Source: Rhodoferax ferrireducens
GTDB lineage: Bacteria; Pseudomonadota; Gammaproteobacteria; Burkholderiales; Burkholderiaceae_C
Assembly (NCBI GenBank): GCA_002083775.1
Contig: MTEI01000015.1
Location: 1-64,000 of the forward strand
DNA: 64,000 nt
Reading direction: 5' to 3'
Shown here piece by piece: positions 7,755 through 17,098 of this stretch. The notes under the pieces are model-generated. The model searched no databases. It saw only the letters and a list, made by a program, of their open reading frames with translations, and was not told the DNA's origin. Both the position numbers and the translations under genes were made by a program. Position 1 is the first letter of the stretch. Every line of letters begins with the position of its first letter.

Positions 7755-8296
7755 GGGTGATAGGCCTGTAACAGGGATGCGTAGCGGCCGTTGGCCACCA
7801 GCAACAGGTCACACAGTTCGCGCACTGCGCCTTCACCGCCGCGCAGCCGCGTGACATGGTGCGCTGCCGCCAGCACCTCGGCATGGGCATTGGCGGGCGC
7901 ACAGGCGAAGGCACTGCACATCATCATCGGCAGGTCGGGCCAGTCGTCACCCATGGCAGCGGCCTGGCTCCAGTCCAGACCCAGCGCGGTGAGGATGGCC
8001 TGTGCCGCTGGGCGCTTGTCTTCAGTGCCGTAAAACACGTGCTCAATACCCAGCGCCGCCAGCCGCAGCCGCAACGCCTGAGAGTCGCGCCCGGTGATCA
8101 CCGCCGGGGTAATGCCAGCGCGCTGCAACAGTTTCAGACCGTGGCCATCCAGCGTGTTGAAGCGCTTGATGCTTTCGCCAGCCTCGGAAAAGTACAGGCC
8201 ACCATCGGTGAGCACACCGTCCACATCGAAAAACACCACGCGCGTGCTTTGCGCCTGCAGCAGCAACTCGGGCGGGAAGTTCAGCGCGGGTGCCAT
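7751..8296 (-). CDS. kdsC: KdsC, KDO-8-phosphate phosphatase
   Basis: A 181-residue HAD-superfamily phosphatase that removes phosphate from 3-deoxy-D-manno-octulosonate-8-phosphate, giving KDO for the LPS core. Motif I is FFDVDGVLTDGG with both catalytic aspartates, motif II is the threonine in VITGR, and motif III/IV is GDDWPDLPMM. It lacks a large cap domain, as expected for the tetrameric KdsC class. The start at 8296 (MAPALNFPPE) is set by the TAATG overlap with the kdsD stop. A longer upstream frame would run deep into kdsD. Confidence 0.95.
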   Translation of the reverse strand: MAPALNFPPELLLQAQSTRVVFFDVDGVLTDGGLYFSEAGESIKRFNTLDGHGLKLLQRAGITPAVITGRDSQALRLRLAALGIEHVFYGTEDKRPAAQAILTALGLDWSQAAAMGDDWPDLPMMMCSAFACAPANAHAEVLAAAHHVTRLRGGEGAVRELCDLLLVANGRYASLLQAYHP

Positions 8297-9297
8297 TAGA
8301 TGACCTTGGCTCGCATCAGGTCGTTGCTGTTGAGGGCGCCGCACAACTGACCCTGCGCATCCACCACCAGAACACTGGTGATGCGCCGCAGCTCCATCAG
8401 CTCGGCGGCTTCCACCGCCAGTGCATCGGCGTTGACCGTCTGCGGGTGGGGGTGCATCACCTGGGCCGCCGTGCTGCCGCGCAGGTCAACACCCTTTTCA
8501 ATCAAGCGCCGCAAATCACCATCGGTGAAGATGCCACACACCTGTCCGGCGTCGTCCACCACGGCAGCAGCGCCTAAGCCCTTGGCACTCATCTCGCGCA
8601 TCAGTTCGCTGAAAGTGGCTCTGGTGAGCACCTTGGGCACCTGATCCCCGCTGCGCATCACATCGCGCACATGGGTGAGCAGCTTGCGCCCGAGCGCGCC
8701 TCCGGGGTGCGAGCGGGCAAAATCTTCCGCCTTGAAACCACGCGCGTCCAGCAGAGCCACCGCCAAAGCGTCACCCAGGGCCAATTGCGCCGTGGTGCTG
8801 GCGGTGGGAGCCAGGTTCAGCGGACAGGCTTCTTTTTCAACGCCGCTGTTGAGGAACACAGAGGCATGCCGCGCCAGCGTGGACTCGGCGTGGCCGGTCA
8901 TGGCCAACAGGGGAATGCCCAGGCGTTTGATCATTGGCAACACCAGATTGAGTTCGTCAGACTCACCGCTGTTGGAAATAGCCAGCACCACATCTACGGG
9001 CTGGATCATGCCCAGATCGCCGTGGCTGGCCTCGGCGGGGTGCACAAACATGGCCGGGGTGCCGGTAGACGCCAGCGTGGCGACGATCTTGCGGCCAATA
9101 TGGCCGCTTTTGCCCATGCCCATGACCACCACACGCCCTTGACTGGCCAGCACCAGACGCACCGCCTGCACAAAGTTGTCACCCAAATGATGCTTGAGTC
9201 TCAGCACGGCGGCAGCCTCTACTTCCAGGGTATCCCGGGCCAACTGCAAGACGCGATCAGCGTCAAAAGATGGCGCAAGTGGGGGCTTCGTATTCAT
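8296..9297 (-). CDS. kdsD: KdsD, D-arabinose-5-phosphate isomerase
   Basis: A 333-residue enzyme that converts ribulose-5-phosphate to arabinose-5-phosphate, the first committed step of KDO synthesis. It has an SIS isomerase domain (about residues 45-185; MGKSGHIGRKIVATL, SNSGESDEL, HPGGALGRKLL) followed by two CBS domains (about 205-330). Length matches the family. It is first in the operon kdsD-kdsC-lptC-SDR and is divergent from the CPA2 antiporter, sharing a 57-bp region. Confidence 0.96.
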   Translation of the reverse strand: MNTKPPLAPSFDADRVLQLARDTLEVEAAAVLRLKHHLGDNFVQAVRLVLASQGRVVVMGMGKSGHIGRKIVATLASTGTPAMFVHPAEASHGDLGMIQPVDVVLAISNSGESDELNLVLPMIKRLGIPLLAMTGHAESTLARHASVFLNSGVEKEACPLNLAPTASTTAQLALGDALAVALLDARGFKAEDFARSHPGGALGRKLLTHVRDVMRSGDQVPKVLTRATFSELMREMSAKGLGAAAVVDDAGQVCGIFTDGDLRRLIEKGVDLRGSTAAQVMHPHPQTVNADALAVEAAELMELRRITSVLVVDAQGQLCGALNSNDLMRAKVI

Positions 9298-9354
9298 GTT
9301 GGCATTTTATCGGCCGCCAGGCTTGCAACGCGATGCAGTTGGTAGTATCTGGGG

Positions 9355-11340
9355 GTGAGTCCCCTCGAATTAACCCTGTTGTATTTGCTGGCTGCCGTGC
9401 TGGGTGTGGTGGCTTGCCGTAGCCTGAAGCTGCCGCCGATGCTGGGGTACCTGGCAGTGGGTGTGGTGATTGGTCCCAACGCCCTGGCGCTGGCCAAAAA
9501 TGCTGACGGCGTACGCCATCTGGGTGAATTTGGCGTGGTATTCCTGATGTTTGTGATCGGGCTGGAGTTCAACCTGCCCAAGCTGCGCACCATGCGCCAA
9601 CATGTGTTCGGACTGGGGCTGTTTCAGGTCACGCTGACGATGATGCTGACCACGGCGGCGAGCATGGTGTTTGCCAAGCTGGCGCCCGCGTATTGGGGCA
9701 TGGACTGGAAAACCGCCCTGGCCCTGTCCTGCGCCATGGCCATGAGCAGCACCGCGATCGTGGTGAAACTGATGTCTGAGCGCATCGAAATGGAGAGCGA
9801 ACACGGCAAGCGGATCATGGGTGTGCTGCTGTTTCAAGACTTGGCCGTGGTGCCGCTGCTGGTGCTGATTCCGGCGCTGAGCGCCTCGCCCGAGCAAATG
9901 GTCGAAACCTTGTCGTGGGCGACCCTGAAAGCAGCGGCCCTGATCACCTTGCTGCTGGTGGGCGGCCCGCGCATCATGCGCTGGTGGCTGACCCTGGTGG
10001 CGCGGCGCAAGAGCGAAGAGCTGTTTGTGCTGAACCTTTTACTGGTGACGCTGGGGCTGTCATGGCTGACCGAGATGGCGGGCCTGAGCCTGGCGCTGGG
10101 GGCTTTCATTGCCGGTATGCTGATTTCCGAAACCCAGTACAAACACCAGGTGGAAACCGACATCCGGCCGTTTCATGACGTGCTGCTGGGCCTGTTTTTC
10201 ATCAGCATCGGCATGATGCTGGACTGGCGGCTGGTGCTGGAGCGCTGGCCACTGGTGCTGATTCTGGTCACGCTGCCGGTGCTGTTCAAAGCCGCCATGA
10301 TCACCCTCATCACCCAGGCATTCGGCGCCAGCTCAGGCGTGTCATTGCGCACTGGTCTGTACCTGGCGCAAGCGGGTGAATTCGGTTTTGTGCTGCTGAC
10401 CCTGGCGCAAGCCAACAACCTGGTGCCGCCCGAACTGCTCAACCCGATCCTGGCGGCGATGGTGTTGTCGATGCTGGCCACACCTTTCATCATCATGCAC
10501 AGCAGCAGCATTGTGATGCGGCTGGTCAGCAACGAGTGGCTGATGGAGTCGGTGCAGATGACCAGCATCGCCCGCAAAGCCATCAAGGCCAACAAACACG
10601 TCATCATCTGCGGTTACGGCCGCTGCGGGCAAAACCTGGCGCGCATGCTCGACAAGGAAAACATTGCCTACATGGCGCTCGACCTGGACCCCGACCGGGT
10701 GCGCCAGGCCGCAGCTGCCGGTGATTCGGTGGTGTTTGGTGACGCAGGGCGGCTGCAAGCGCTGATGGCCGCTGGCCTGGCGCGCGCCAGTGCGGTGGTG
10801 GTGACCTACCTGGAAACGCCCAGTGCCCTGAAAGTGCTGGCCCACATCCAGGAGCACGCGCCGCAAGTGCCGGTGGTCATTCGCACCCAGGACGACCATG
10901 ACCTGGAGCTGCTGCAAAAAGCCGGTGCCACCGAAGTGGTCCCGGAGACCATCGAGGGCTCCCTGATGCTGGCCAGCCATGCGCTGGCACTGGTCGGTGT
11001 GCCGGTGCGCCGGGTGATCCGCATCGTGCGTGAGCAACGCGATGCGCGCTACAGCCTGCTGCGCGGCTTCTTCCGGGGTGCCGACGACGGCGATGCCGAT
11101 GAAACCGAGCTGGAGCGGCTCAGCACCATCCAGCTGCCGCCGCACGCCAAGGCGATTGGCAGCAGCGTCGACGACCTGGCCCTGCGCGCGCTGGGCACCC
11201 GGCTGGTGAGCCTGCGCCGCGCGTCGGGGCAGAACATACCCCTCACCGACGACTTGCGGCTGACGGCTGGCGACACGCTGGTGCTCTCGGGCAAGGCCGA
11301 TGCCATCACCCAGACCGAGCTCAGACTGCTCAAAGGTTGA
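9355..11340 (+). CDS. CPA2-family cation:proton antiporter with RCK domains (KefB/YbaL type)
   Basis: A 661-residue inner-membrane protein. The first 385 residues or so form about 12 hydrophobic helices of the Na+/H+ exchanger fold. They are followed by an RCK/TrkA-N NAD-binding domain (IICGYGRCGQNLARML, GxGxxG, about residue 418) and a TrkA-C domain ending at 661. Such proteins exchange K+ or Na+ for H+ and are gated by nucleotides or glutathione adducts. The KefB and YbaL subfamilies cannot be separated by eye. The start is GTG at 9355 with no strong Shine-Dalgarno. The position opposite kdsD is the usual one in Burkholderiales, from memory. Confidence 0.9.
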   Translation: MSPLELTLLYLLAAVLGVVACRSLKLPPMLGYLAVGVVIGPNALALAKNADGVRHLGEFGVVFLMFVIGLEFNLPKLRTMRQHVFGLGLFQVTLTMMLTTAASMVFAKLAPAYWGMDWKTALALSCAMAMSSTAIVVKLMSERIEMESEHGKRIMGVLLFQDLAVVPLLVLIPALSASPEQMVETLSWATLKAAALITLLLVGGPRIMRWWLTLVARRKSEELFVLNLLLVTLGLSWLTEMAGLSLALGAFIAGMLISETQYKHQVETDIRPFHDVLLGLFFISIGMMLDWRLVLERWPLVLILVTLPVLFKAAMITLITQAFGASSGVSLRTGLYLAQAGEFGFVLLTLAQANNLVPPELLNPILAAMVLSMLATPFIIMHSSSIVMRLVSNEWLMESVQMTSIARKAIKANKHVIICGYGRCGQNLARMLDKENIAYMALDLDPDRVRQAAAAGDSVVFGDAGRLQALMAAGLARASAVVVTYLETPSALKVLAHIQEHAPQVPVVIRTQDDHDLELLQKAGATEVVPETIEGSLMLASHALALVGVPVRRVIRIVREQRDARYSLLRGFFRGADDGDADETELERLSTIQLPPHAKAIGSSVDDLALRALGTRLVSLRRASGQNIPLTDDLRLTAGDTLVLSGKADAITQTELRLLKG

Positions 11341-11409
11341 TCTTGCCCAAACCGGCAGCACCTGCGTGCCGGGCACAATAGCCATTCCACGTTTTCTACC
11401 GGCCGCCTT

Positions 11410-11964
11410 ATGTACACCACCAGCGTCAACCAATACCTTCGCGACCATATTCGTACCGTGCTGGACTGGCCCGCGCCAGGTGTGCAGTTCCGCGACATCA
11501 CGCCGCTGTTACAGGATGCCAAGGTGTTCCGGGTGCTGATAGACGCCTTTGTGCACCGCTACATGGACCCCGCCCTGCGCCCCGATGTGGTGGCCGGGCT
11601 GGATGCGCGCGGCTTCATCATCGGTTCAGTGATCGCCTATGAACTGGGCGTGGGGTTCGTGCCGATCCGCAAAAAGGGCAAGCTGCCGTTCACCACGGTT
11701 GAAGAAACCTACGAGCTGGAGTACGGCAGCGCCACCGTGGAGCTGCATGTGGACGCTGTCAGGGCGGGCCACCGGGTGCTGCTGATCGACGACCTGATTG
11801 CCACTGGCGGCACCATGATGGCAGGCAAAAAACTGCTGGAAAAATTGGGTGCCGAGGTGATGGAAGGTGCGGCCATCGTTGACCTGCCCGAACTGGGTGG
11901 CTCAGCCAAATTGCGATCAACCGGCTTGCCGCTGTTTACCCTGGTGGATTTCGAGGGCCTTTAA
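11410..11964 (+). CDS. apt: Adenine phosphoribosyltransferase
   Basis: A 184-residue type I phosphoribosyltransferase that salvages adenine to AMP using PRPP. It has the [13 protein letters not shown]-terminal motif, [21 protein letters not shown] and the PRPP-binding loop [13 protein letters not shown]. Length is normal. It stands alone 69 bp after the antiporter and is followed by a convergent unknown gene. Confidence 0.96.
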   Translation: MYTTSVNQYLRDHIRTVLDWPAPGVQFRDITPLLQDAKVFRVLIDAFVHRYMDPALRPDVVAGLDARGFIIGSVIAYELGVGFVPIRKKGKLPFTTVEETYELEYGSATVELHVDAVRAGHRVLLIDDLIATGGTMMAGKKLLEKLGAEVMEGAAIVDLPELGGSAKLRSTGLPLFTLVDFEGL

Positions 11965-11987
11965 AACAAGCCCTGCTTGGCCACAAC

Positions 11988-12731
11988 TCAGTCCAGCCCG
12001 CCAAACTGGGTGCGGCTCAAGGGCGAGCCAGCGTCATCTGGCTCCAGCAACTGGGTGTCTTCGTAGCCGGGTGGCGGCGCAGGCTTGCGCGGACCGGAGG
12101 TCACCACGTGACCCGTCTGAGCGGCCAATTGTTCTTCTGGCGTGGCGTCGGAAATGGCACGTTTGAACGCCATCACCTCGTCGTTGTCGATCGGATCAAA
12201 GCCGTGCCGGGTGGCAGCCACGGTGGCACCGGCAGCCGCAACGGCGCTGCTGGCAGCCACTTTGGCCACCAAAGCCTCAACCTTGGAGGGCGGGTTGACG
12301 GCAGATTCCTGCACGCTGGCCTGAGCCGCTGCCGGAGGAATCAGCCGCCAGTACACCGCTTTGATCTGCAAATCGTGCCGCTGCGCGGCAGTCATGGACA
12401 TCAGTTGCTCAATGGCGGCCCAACGGTCTGGGGTGAGTACCTCGTCACCCAGCAGGTCGATCATCACCAGAAACTGGCGGCCGCGGGCATCCAGCGACAG
12501 CACCTTGAACTTGTAGTGGGAAGCCAACACTTCGGCCCGCAACATCACGCTGCGCACCACGTCATACAGATGCTCACGCCGCTCATGGCGCTGGTGCTTG
12601 AGGTCAGCAAGCGGATCTACCGAGGCTGGCGGTGGTGCCGCTTTGGGCGACAAACCCTTCGCGGGGTCATCGGGCAGGCTTGATGGGGGCGGTGACGCCG
12701 ATTTGGAAAACAACCAACTGAACAATGACAT
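11988..12731 (-). CDS. Unknown protein, proline/alanine-rich with a conserved helical centre
   Basis: A 247-residue protein I do not recognise. The N-terminus (MSLFSWLFSK) is a short amphipathic segment rather than a clear signal peptide. Residues 11-50 are low-complexity Pro/Ser/Ala. Residues 50-135 look folded (ERREHLYDVVRSVMLRAEVL, ...GRQFLVMIDLLGDE). The remainder is Ala/Val-rich with an acidic and proline-rich end. Its own 77-bp upstream region faces the mnmE 3' end on the same strand. It is probably lineage-specific to the Comamonadaceae. No function is proposed. Confidence 0.75.
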   Translation of the reverse strand: MSLFSWLFSKSASPPPSSLPDDPAKGLSPKAAPPPASVDPLADLKHQRHERREHLYDVVRSVMLRAEVLASHYKFKVLSLDARGRQFLVMIDLLGDEVLTPDRWAAIEQLMSMTAAQRHDLQIKAVYWRLIPPAAAQASVQESAVNPPSKVEALVAKVAASSAVAAAGATVAATRHGFDPIDNDEVMAFKRAISDATPEEQLAAQTGHVVTSGPRKPAPPPGYEDTQLLEPDDAGSPLSRTQFGGLD

Positions 12732-12808
12732 AGTGAACCTCTTAAACCAACAGGCCGATACGTCGGGTCATTTTCTGCCAAAGTGCTGTCGCACCCACCA
12801 GAAAACGC

Positions 12809-14215
12809 CTACTTTCCGATACAGAAACTCGAAAAAATGACACCCAGCAAATCGTCGGAAGTGAATTCACCGGTGATGGCACTAAGCGCATTTTGCGCCA
12901 GACGCAACTCTTCGGCCAGCAGGTCCAGCGCCTGCGCCTGTTGTGCCAGGTGCAGGGCGCTCATTGTCAAACGGCTTTGCACCTCGCGCAAGGCCTCGAC
13001 GTGGCGCGCCCGGGCGGTAAAAACACCCTCGGCGCCTGGCTGCCAACCTGCCAGCAGCAGCAGCTTTTGGCGCAGCGCGTCCAGCCCGGCACCAGTTTTG
13101 GCTGACAGGACGATCCCCTGTGCCGGGGCTGCAGATGGCGCTGCATCGGCCTTGTTCCAGACATCCACCACAGTGATATGTTGTGGCAGTTTTTGGGCCA
13201 TAGCCCTTGCTATGTCTGCGTCAGCAGCTATATATTCTGCAGCACCCAGGCGCGTCAGGTCGTGCAGGAACAGCACCGCATCGGCCTCGCTGATGGCGTG
13301 CCAGGCGCGTTCGATACCGATCTTTTCGACCTCGTCCTGACTGTCGCGCAGGCCTGCCGTGTCAATCACATGCAGCGGCACGCCTTCAATCTGGATGGTT
13401 TGCTGCACCTTGTCACGGGTGGTACCCGGTACGGCGGTCACGATGGCCAGCTCGGCCCCGGCCAACGCATTGAGCAGGGAGGACTTGCCCGCATTGGGCT
13501 GCCCGGCAATCACCACCTTGATGCCTTCACGCAACAGCGCCCCCTGACGCGCCTTGGACAGCACCTGCGCAACACCTTCTTGCAGTCTGACAAGTTGTCC
13601 CTGCGCATCTGCCTTGCGCAAAAAATCAATCTCTTCCTCGGGGAAGTCCAGCGTCGCCTCCACCAACATGCGCAGGTGGATCAGCGCGTCACGCAATTGG
13701 TGAATCTCATGGGAGAACGCACCCGACAGCGAACGGCTGGCGCTGCGCGCAGCGGCCTCGGTGCTGGCGTCGATCAGGTCGGCAATCGCCTCGGCCTGCG
13801 CCAGGTCGATCTTGTCGTTCAGAAACGCGCGTTCGGAAAACTCGCCCGGCAGCGCGAGCCTCAGGTGCGCCAACGTAGGCTGGCCGCTGGCAACCGTTTG
13901 GCCGGAGGCCTCCAGGCAGCGTGCCAGCAACAGTTGCAACACCACCGGACCGCCATGGGCCTGCAACTCCAGCACGTCTTCCCCGGTGAACGAATGAGGC
14001 GCGGGAAAAAACAGCGCCAGACCGTGGTCGATAGCAGTGCCTTGCGCGTCCAGAAAACCGGTGTAGGTGGCTTCACGCGGGTTCAAAGCCTTGCCACACA
14101 GGGTTTGGGCCAAAGCCTGCAGGCCCCGTCCGCTGACCCGCACAATGCCCACCGCGCCACGGCCAGGCGCGGTGGCAATGGCGACAATCGGGTCTTGGTG
14201 GCGGGGCAAGGGCAT
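12809..14215 (-). CDS. mnmE: MnmE (TrmE), tRNA uridine-5-carboxymethylaminomethyl GTPase
   Basis: A 468-residue enzyme that, with MnmG, modifies U34 of certain tRNAs. It has the N-terminal tetrahydrofolate-binding domain ([10 protein letters not shown] near residue 18), a helical domain, and an inserted GTPase domain ([27 protein letters not shown]). The C-terminus is the catalytic CIGK. It sits downstream of yidC in the classic origin cluster. In the G-domain, between LFLHDLTRL and WNKAD, residues [14 protein letters not shown] are encoded by DNA resembling the hairpin repeat (13196-13244); this is a variable loop in the family. Confidence 0.97.
   Translation of the reverse strand: MPLPRHQDPIVAIATAPGRGAVGIVRVSGRGLQALAQTLCGKALNPREATYTGFLDAQGTAIDHGLALFFPAPHSFTGEDVLELQAHGGPVVLQLLLARCLEASGQTVASGQPTLAHLRLALPGEFSERAFLNDKIDLAQAEAIADLIDASTEAAARSASRSLSGAFSHEIHQLRDALIHLRMLVEATLDFPEEEIDFLRKADAQGQLVRLQEGVAQVLSKARQGALLREGIKVVIAGQPNAGKSSLLNALAGAELAIVTAVPGTTRDKVQQTIQIEGVPLHVIDTAGLRDSQDEVEKIGIERAWHAISEADAVLFLHDLTRLGAAEYIAADADIARAMAQKLPQHITVVDVWNKADAAPSAAPAQGIVLSAKTGAGLDALRQKLLLLAGWQPGAEGVFTARARHVEALREVQSRLTMSALHLAQQAQALDLLAEELRLAQNALSAITGEFTSDDLLGVIFSSFCIGK
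13196..13244 (+). repeat. Degenerate hairpin repeat inside mnmE
   Basis: The plus-strand DNA reads ATAGCCCTTGC then TCAGCAGCTATATATTC, matching the start and AGCTAT end of the intergenic repeat while lacking the GGGCT arm. It lies in frame, antisense to the coding direction. Confidence 0.5.
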
Positions 14216-14236
14216 GACGCAACCGCCAGGCGAAAA

Positions 14237-15949
14237 TCAGAACTTCGGCAAATGGAACTTCGGCGGCACACCCATGCGTGTGTTGATAACCCATTGCTGG
14301 GCAATCGACAACACGTTGTTGGTGATCCAGTACAGCACCAGGCCGGATGGGAAGAAGAAAAACATCACGCTGAAAGCCAGCGGCATGAACCACATCATCT
14401 TGGCCTGCAACGGGTCTGGCGGCGCCGGGTTCAGCGAAGTCTGCAACACGGTGGTCAACGTCATGATGATCGGCAGAATGAACAGCGGGTCAGGGCTGGA
14501 GAGGTCATGGATCCAGCCCAGCCAGGGCGTATTGCGCATTTCCACGCTCGACAGCAGCACCCAGTAAAGCGCAATAAACACCGGAATCTGCACCATGATC
14601 GGGAAGCAGCCGCCCATCGGGTTGACCTTTTCCTCCCGGTAGATACGCATCATCTCCAGCTGCATCTTCTGCGGGTTGTCTTTCAGACGCTCGCGCATCT
14701 CGGTGATTTTCGGGTTGACCGCTTTCATCTTGGCCATGCTGGCATAAGCCTTGGCATTGAGCCAATAAAACGCAATCTTGAGCAACACCACCAGCGCCAC
14801 AATCGACCAGCCCCAGTTGTTGATGATCTGGTGCAGCTGGTCCAGCAACCAGTACAGCGGTTTGGCCAGAATGGTCAGCCAGCCGTAGTCTTTCACCAGC
14901 TCCAGCCCCGGGGCCAGGGCTTCGAGGACTTTTTCTTCCTGCGGACCGGCAAACAGGGTGGTGTCCAGCGTCTTGCTGGCGCCCGGGGCAAGTTCAGCCA
15001 ACGGTGTGATCATGCCCACCGAGTACAGATTGGTGTCCACCTTGCGCAAAAACAGGTCGCGCTGAATGCCGTCGCCCAGAAGCCAGGCGCTGGCAAAGTA
15101 GTGCTGCACCATGGCCACATAACCATTGGTAGCTGACTTTTCGACATCGACATTGTTCTTCTCGATGTCCTCAAAATCCACTTTCTGGTATTTTTTGGCC
15201 TCGGTATAAACCGCAGGACCGGTAAAAGTGAAGTAAAAGCTGGACTCGCCCGGCGGCTTGTTGCCGTCACGCACCAGTTGCAGGTAGAGCTGGGGTGCCA
15301 CCGGCGTGCTGCCGACGTTGACCACCTCATGCTTGACCGCCAACGCATAGCTGTTGCGCGTCAGGGTGTAAGTCTTGATCAGCTTGACGCCACCCACCTC
15401 GGGCGACTCAAAGCGCAGTTCCAACGTGTCGCTGCCGTCTTTCAGGGTGCGTTCACCCGGGGCCAGCGTCATCACCACCTTGTGGGTTGGCAGGGCGGCC
15501 CCGCCGCTGGCGGCAATCAGCCCCGACTGGGCCAGGTAAACGCGCGCCGGACTGTCGTCGAGCAAGACAAAGTTGCGCGAACTGTCGGCCATGTCCACAT
15601 GTTTGAGGAATTCGGCGCGCACCACCGAGCCACCTTCGGTGTCAAACGTGAGCTTGAGCACATCGGTCTTCACTTCCACCAGCTCATGCGCCACGGGCGC
15701 GCTGCCGTCTTGCGGCACGGCCGCGGTGCTTGCCTTGGCAATGTCGGCACCCGACGCCACGTTGGTCGCCTGGGGCACGGCGCTAGGTACACCGCTGGCA
15801 GACGTCGCGGCACCTGGTGATGCCACCACCGGCGTTGGCGACGGGAAAAAAGTCGTCTGGCGACCGTTGTAAACCTGCCATTGGTCCCACAGCATGACCA
15901 AAGACATGCCAAAGACAACCCAAAGCATCGTGCGACGAATATCGTTCAT
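14237..15949 (-). CDS. yidC: YidC membrane protein insertase
   Basis: A 570-residue Oxa1-family insertase. A first membrane segment (residues 8-22) is followed by a large periplasmic beta-sandwich domain (about 60-350) and five C-terminal membrane segments carrying the insertase fold. The conserved MGGCFPIMVQIPVFIALYWV region is present (the motif spans about residues 437-456). YidC inserts small membrane proteins alone or with SecYEG. It overlaps yidD by 4 bp (ATGA). The linker at residues 30-65 is Ser/Ala/Pro-rich and lineage-specific. Confidence 0.97.
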   Translation of the reverse strand: MNDIRRTMLWVVFGMSLVMLWDQWQVYNGRQTTFFPSPTPVVASPGAATSASGVPSAVPQATNVASGADIAKASTAAVPQDGSAPVAHELVEVKTDVLKLTFDTEGGSVVRAEFLKHVDMADSSRNFVLLDDSPARVYLAQSGLIAASGGAALPTHKVVMTLAPGERTLKDGSDTLELRFESPEVGGVKLIKTYTLTRNSYALAVKHEVVNVGSTPVAPQLYLQLVRDGNKPPGESSFYFTFTGPAVYTEAKKYQKVDFEDIEKNNVDVEKSATNGYVAMVQHYFASAWLLGDGIQRDLFLRKVDTNLYSVGMITPLAELAPGASKTLDTTLFAGPQEEKVLEALAPGLELVKDYGWLTILAKPLYWLLDQLHQIINNWGWSIVALVVLLKIAFYWLNAKAYASMAKMKAVNPKITEMRERLKDNPQKMQLEMMRIYREEKVNPMGGCFPIMVQIPVFIALYWVLLSSVEMRNTPWLGWIHDLSSPDPLFILPIIMTLTTVLQTSLNPAPPDPLQAKMMWFMPLAFSVMFFFFPSGLVLYWITNNVLSIAQQWVINTRMGVPPKFHLPKF

Positions 15950-16230
15950 GAAGACTTCTTTTCAGAGGAAGTTGAGATCAACCGGGAAAACGAGTGACTT
16001 GCGGCACTTGTTCCAGGCTGCGGCACCGGGTCCAGCCCGCCCTCGCACCAGGGATGACAGCGCCCAATGCGCTTGAGCGTCAGGTAGGCGCCTTTGCCCG
16101 CGCCATGGTTTTCCAGCGCCTGCAAAGCGTAGGCCGAGCAAGTGGGCTCAAAACGGCAGGAAGAGCCCAACGCCGGGCTCAGAAACAGGCGGTAGCCCTT
16201 GACCAGGACAATCAGCAAACGCGCAATCAT
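15946..16230 (-). CDS. yidD: YidD membrane protein insertion efficiency factor
   Basis: A 94-residue protein of the YidD family (haemolytic-like domain), thought to bind the membrane inner face and help YidC substrates insert. The family signature FLSPALGSSCRFEPTCSAYA and the GRCHPWCEGGLDPVP motif are both present. The start MIARLLIVLV at 16230 overlaps the rnpA stop by 4 bp. A longer frame from 16248 would run into rnpA and is not needed. Confidence 0.95.
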   Translation of the reverse strand: MIARLLIVLVKGYRLFLSPALGSSCRFEPTCSAYALQALENHGAGKGAYLTLKRIGRCHPWCEGGLDPVPQPGTSAASHSFSRLISTSSEKKSS

Positions 16231-16640
16231 GCCTGCTCCTGGCTCCAAAGCGGGCGCTGTGCAGCATGGGCAAACAGTTGTTGCAATTCACCACGCACTT
16301 CCGCCTTCAGGGCGTCGGAGGTGGCGCTGACAAACTTCTGGCGATCAAATCCATTGCGCAAACGCACCACATGGGCCGCATGCGACATGGAGGATTCAAA
16401 ATCTTGGCTCACGGCATAAACCTGACGCTTGATGGTGTTGCGGGTCACCGCGCGTTTTGCCCAACGCTTGGGCACCATGGCGCCCAGCCACACGTCGTCG
16501 ACTGCAAAAAGAGTCTGACATGTGTCGTCCGCTCGGCTGGCAGGAAGGGCCACGCGATGCAGGGCAAAGTGGGAGGTTCGCGCCAGGATGGAGCCAGCCA
16601 GTACCGCCTGAAACTGCGGGCGGCTCTTGAGACGCTGCAA
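16227..16640 (-). CDS. rnpA: Ribonuclease P protein component
   Basis: A 137-residue basic protein that assists the RNase P RNA in processing the 5' ends of tRNAs. The RNR signature is present as VPKRWAKRAVTRNTIKRQ near residues 56-73. The best start is TTG at 16640 giving LQRLKSRPQFQAVL, which matches the family N-terminus; no ATG is available in frame nearby. It lies 51 bp after rpmH and just ahead of yidD in the standard origin cluster. Confidence 0.95.
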   Translation of the reverse strand: MQRLKSRPQFQAVLAGSILARTSHFALHRVALPASRADDTCQTLFAVDDVWLGAMVPKRWAKRAVTRNTIKRQVYAVSQDFESSMSHAAHVVRLRNGFDRQKFVSATSDALKAEVRGELQQLFAHAAQRPLWSQEQA

Positions 16641-16691
16641 GGTCAGGCCGCTTGAAGAAGGCTGATCAGCCGCTGGCCCATCCCGTTGAAA

Positions 16692-16826
16692 TTAAACAGC
16701 CAGACGCTTACGACCCTTGGCGCGACGAGCATTGATCACAGCGCGGCCGCCACGGGTTTTCATGCGGACCAAAAAGCCGTGAGTGCGGGCGCGACGAATT
16801 TTGGAGGGTTGGTATGTGCGTTTCAT
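16692..16826 (-). CDS. rpmH: Ribosomal protein L34
   Basis: A 44-residue, very basic protein of the 50S subunit starting [18 protein letters not shown] and ending GRKRLAV. Every conserved block of the family is present. The ATG at 16826 follows a GGATTTCC-type leader. It is the first leftward gene from the origin region. Confidence 0.98.
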   Translation of the reverse strand: MKRTYQPSKIRRARTHGFLVRMKTRGGRAVINARRAKGRKRLAV

Positions 16827-17025
16827 TTTGGAAATCCTAAGAAGCTAAAGCGGATGACTGCGCCACGGGTCTGAGCCCGAACCAGTTCAACCGACGTTCG
16901 GTTTTCTCCTGAAAACTTCAGGGAACCGCAGATTATCGCAAATTTTTGTGACCACCGCCTCAGAGCCACTTTCACATTCGACAGCAACTGCCTGCCTGGA
17001 CCACAATTTGCGGGTTCACCCGGGG

Positions 17026-17034
17026 TGTGGATAA
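17026..17034 (-). promoter_or_regulatory. DnaA box (perfect)
   Basis: The minus strand reads TTATCCACA, the consensus DnaA box. It lies 64 bp before the dnaA ATG and next to a TTGATAAATTAGAAT promoter-like stretch, consistent with dnaA autoregulation or origin function. Confidence 0.85.
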
Positions 17035-17074
17035 GGCTTTGATAAATTAGAATGCAGGGCACAGCAAATCAAAA

Positions 17075-17083
17075 CTATCCACA
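17075..17083 (+). promoter_or_regulatory. DnaA box (one mismatch)
   Basis: CTATCCACA differs from the consensus TTATCCACA at the first base. It is 15 bp upstream of the dnaA start and inverted relative to the 17026 box. Confidence 0.65.
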
Positions 17084-17098
17084 CAAAGCTGACATGAC

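Larger units (their letters stand above)
16827..17098. other. oriC: Candidate chromosomal origin / dnaA promoter region
   Basis: This 272-bp gap lies between divergent rpmH and dnaA, the standard place for oriC. It holds a perfect DnaA box (TGTGGATAA, 17026-17034), a one-mismatch box (CTATCCACA, 17075-17083) and an AT-richer stretch near 16930-16955. Gene direction switches here: leftward on the left and rightward on the right. Only two good boxes were found, fewer than many origins, so part of the origin may lie elsewhere. Confidence 0.7.

Noticed and set aside
13178..15136. A 652-codon plus-strand open frame opposite mnmE and yidC
   Set aside because: It is a shadow of two conserved genes; its translation is His/Gln/Arg-rich and matches no family.
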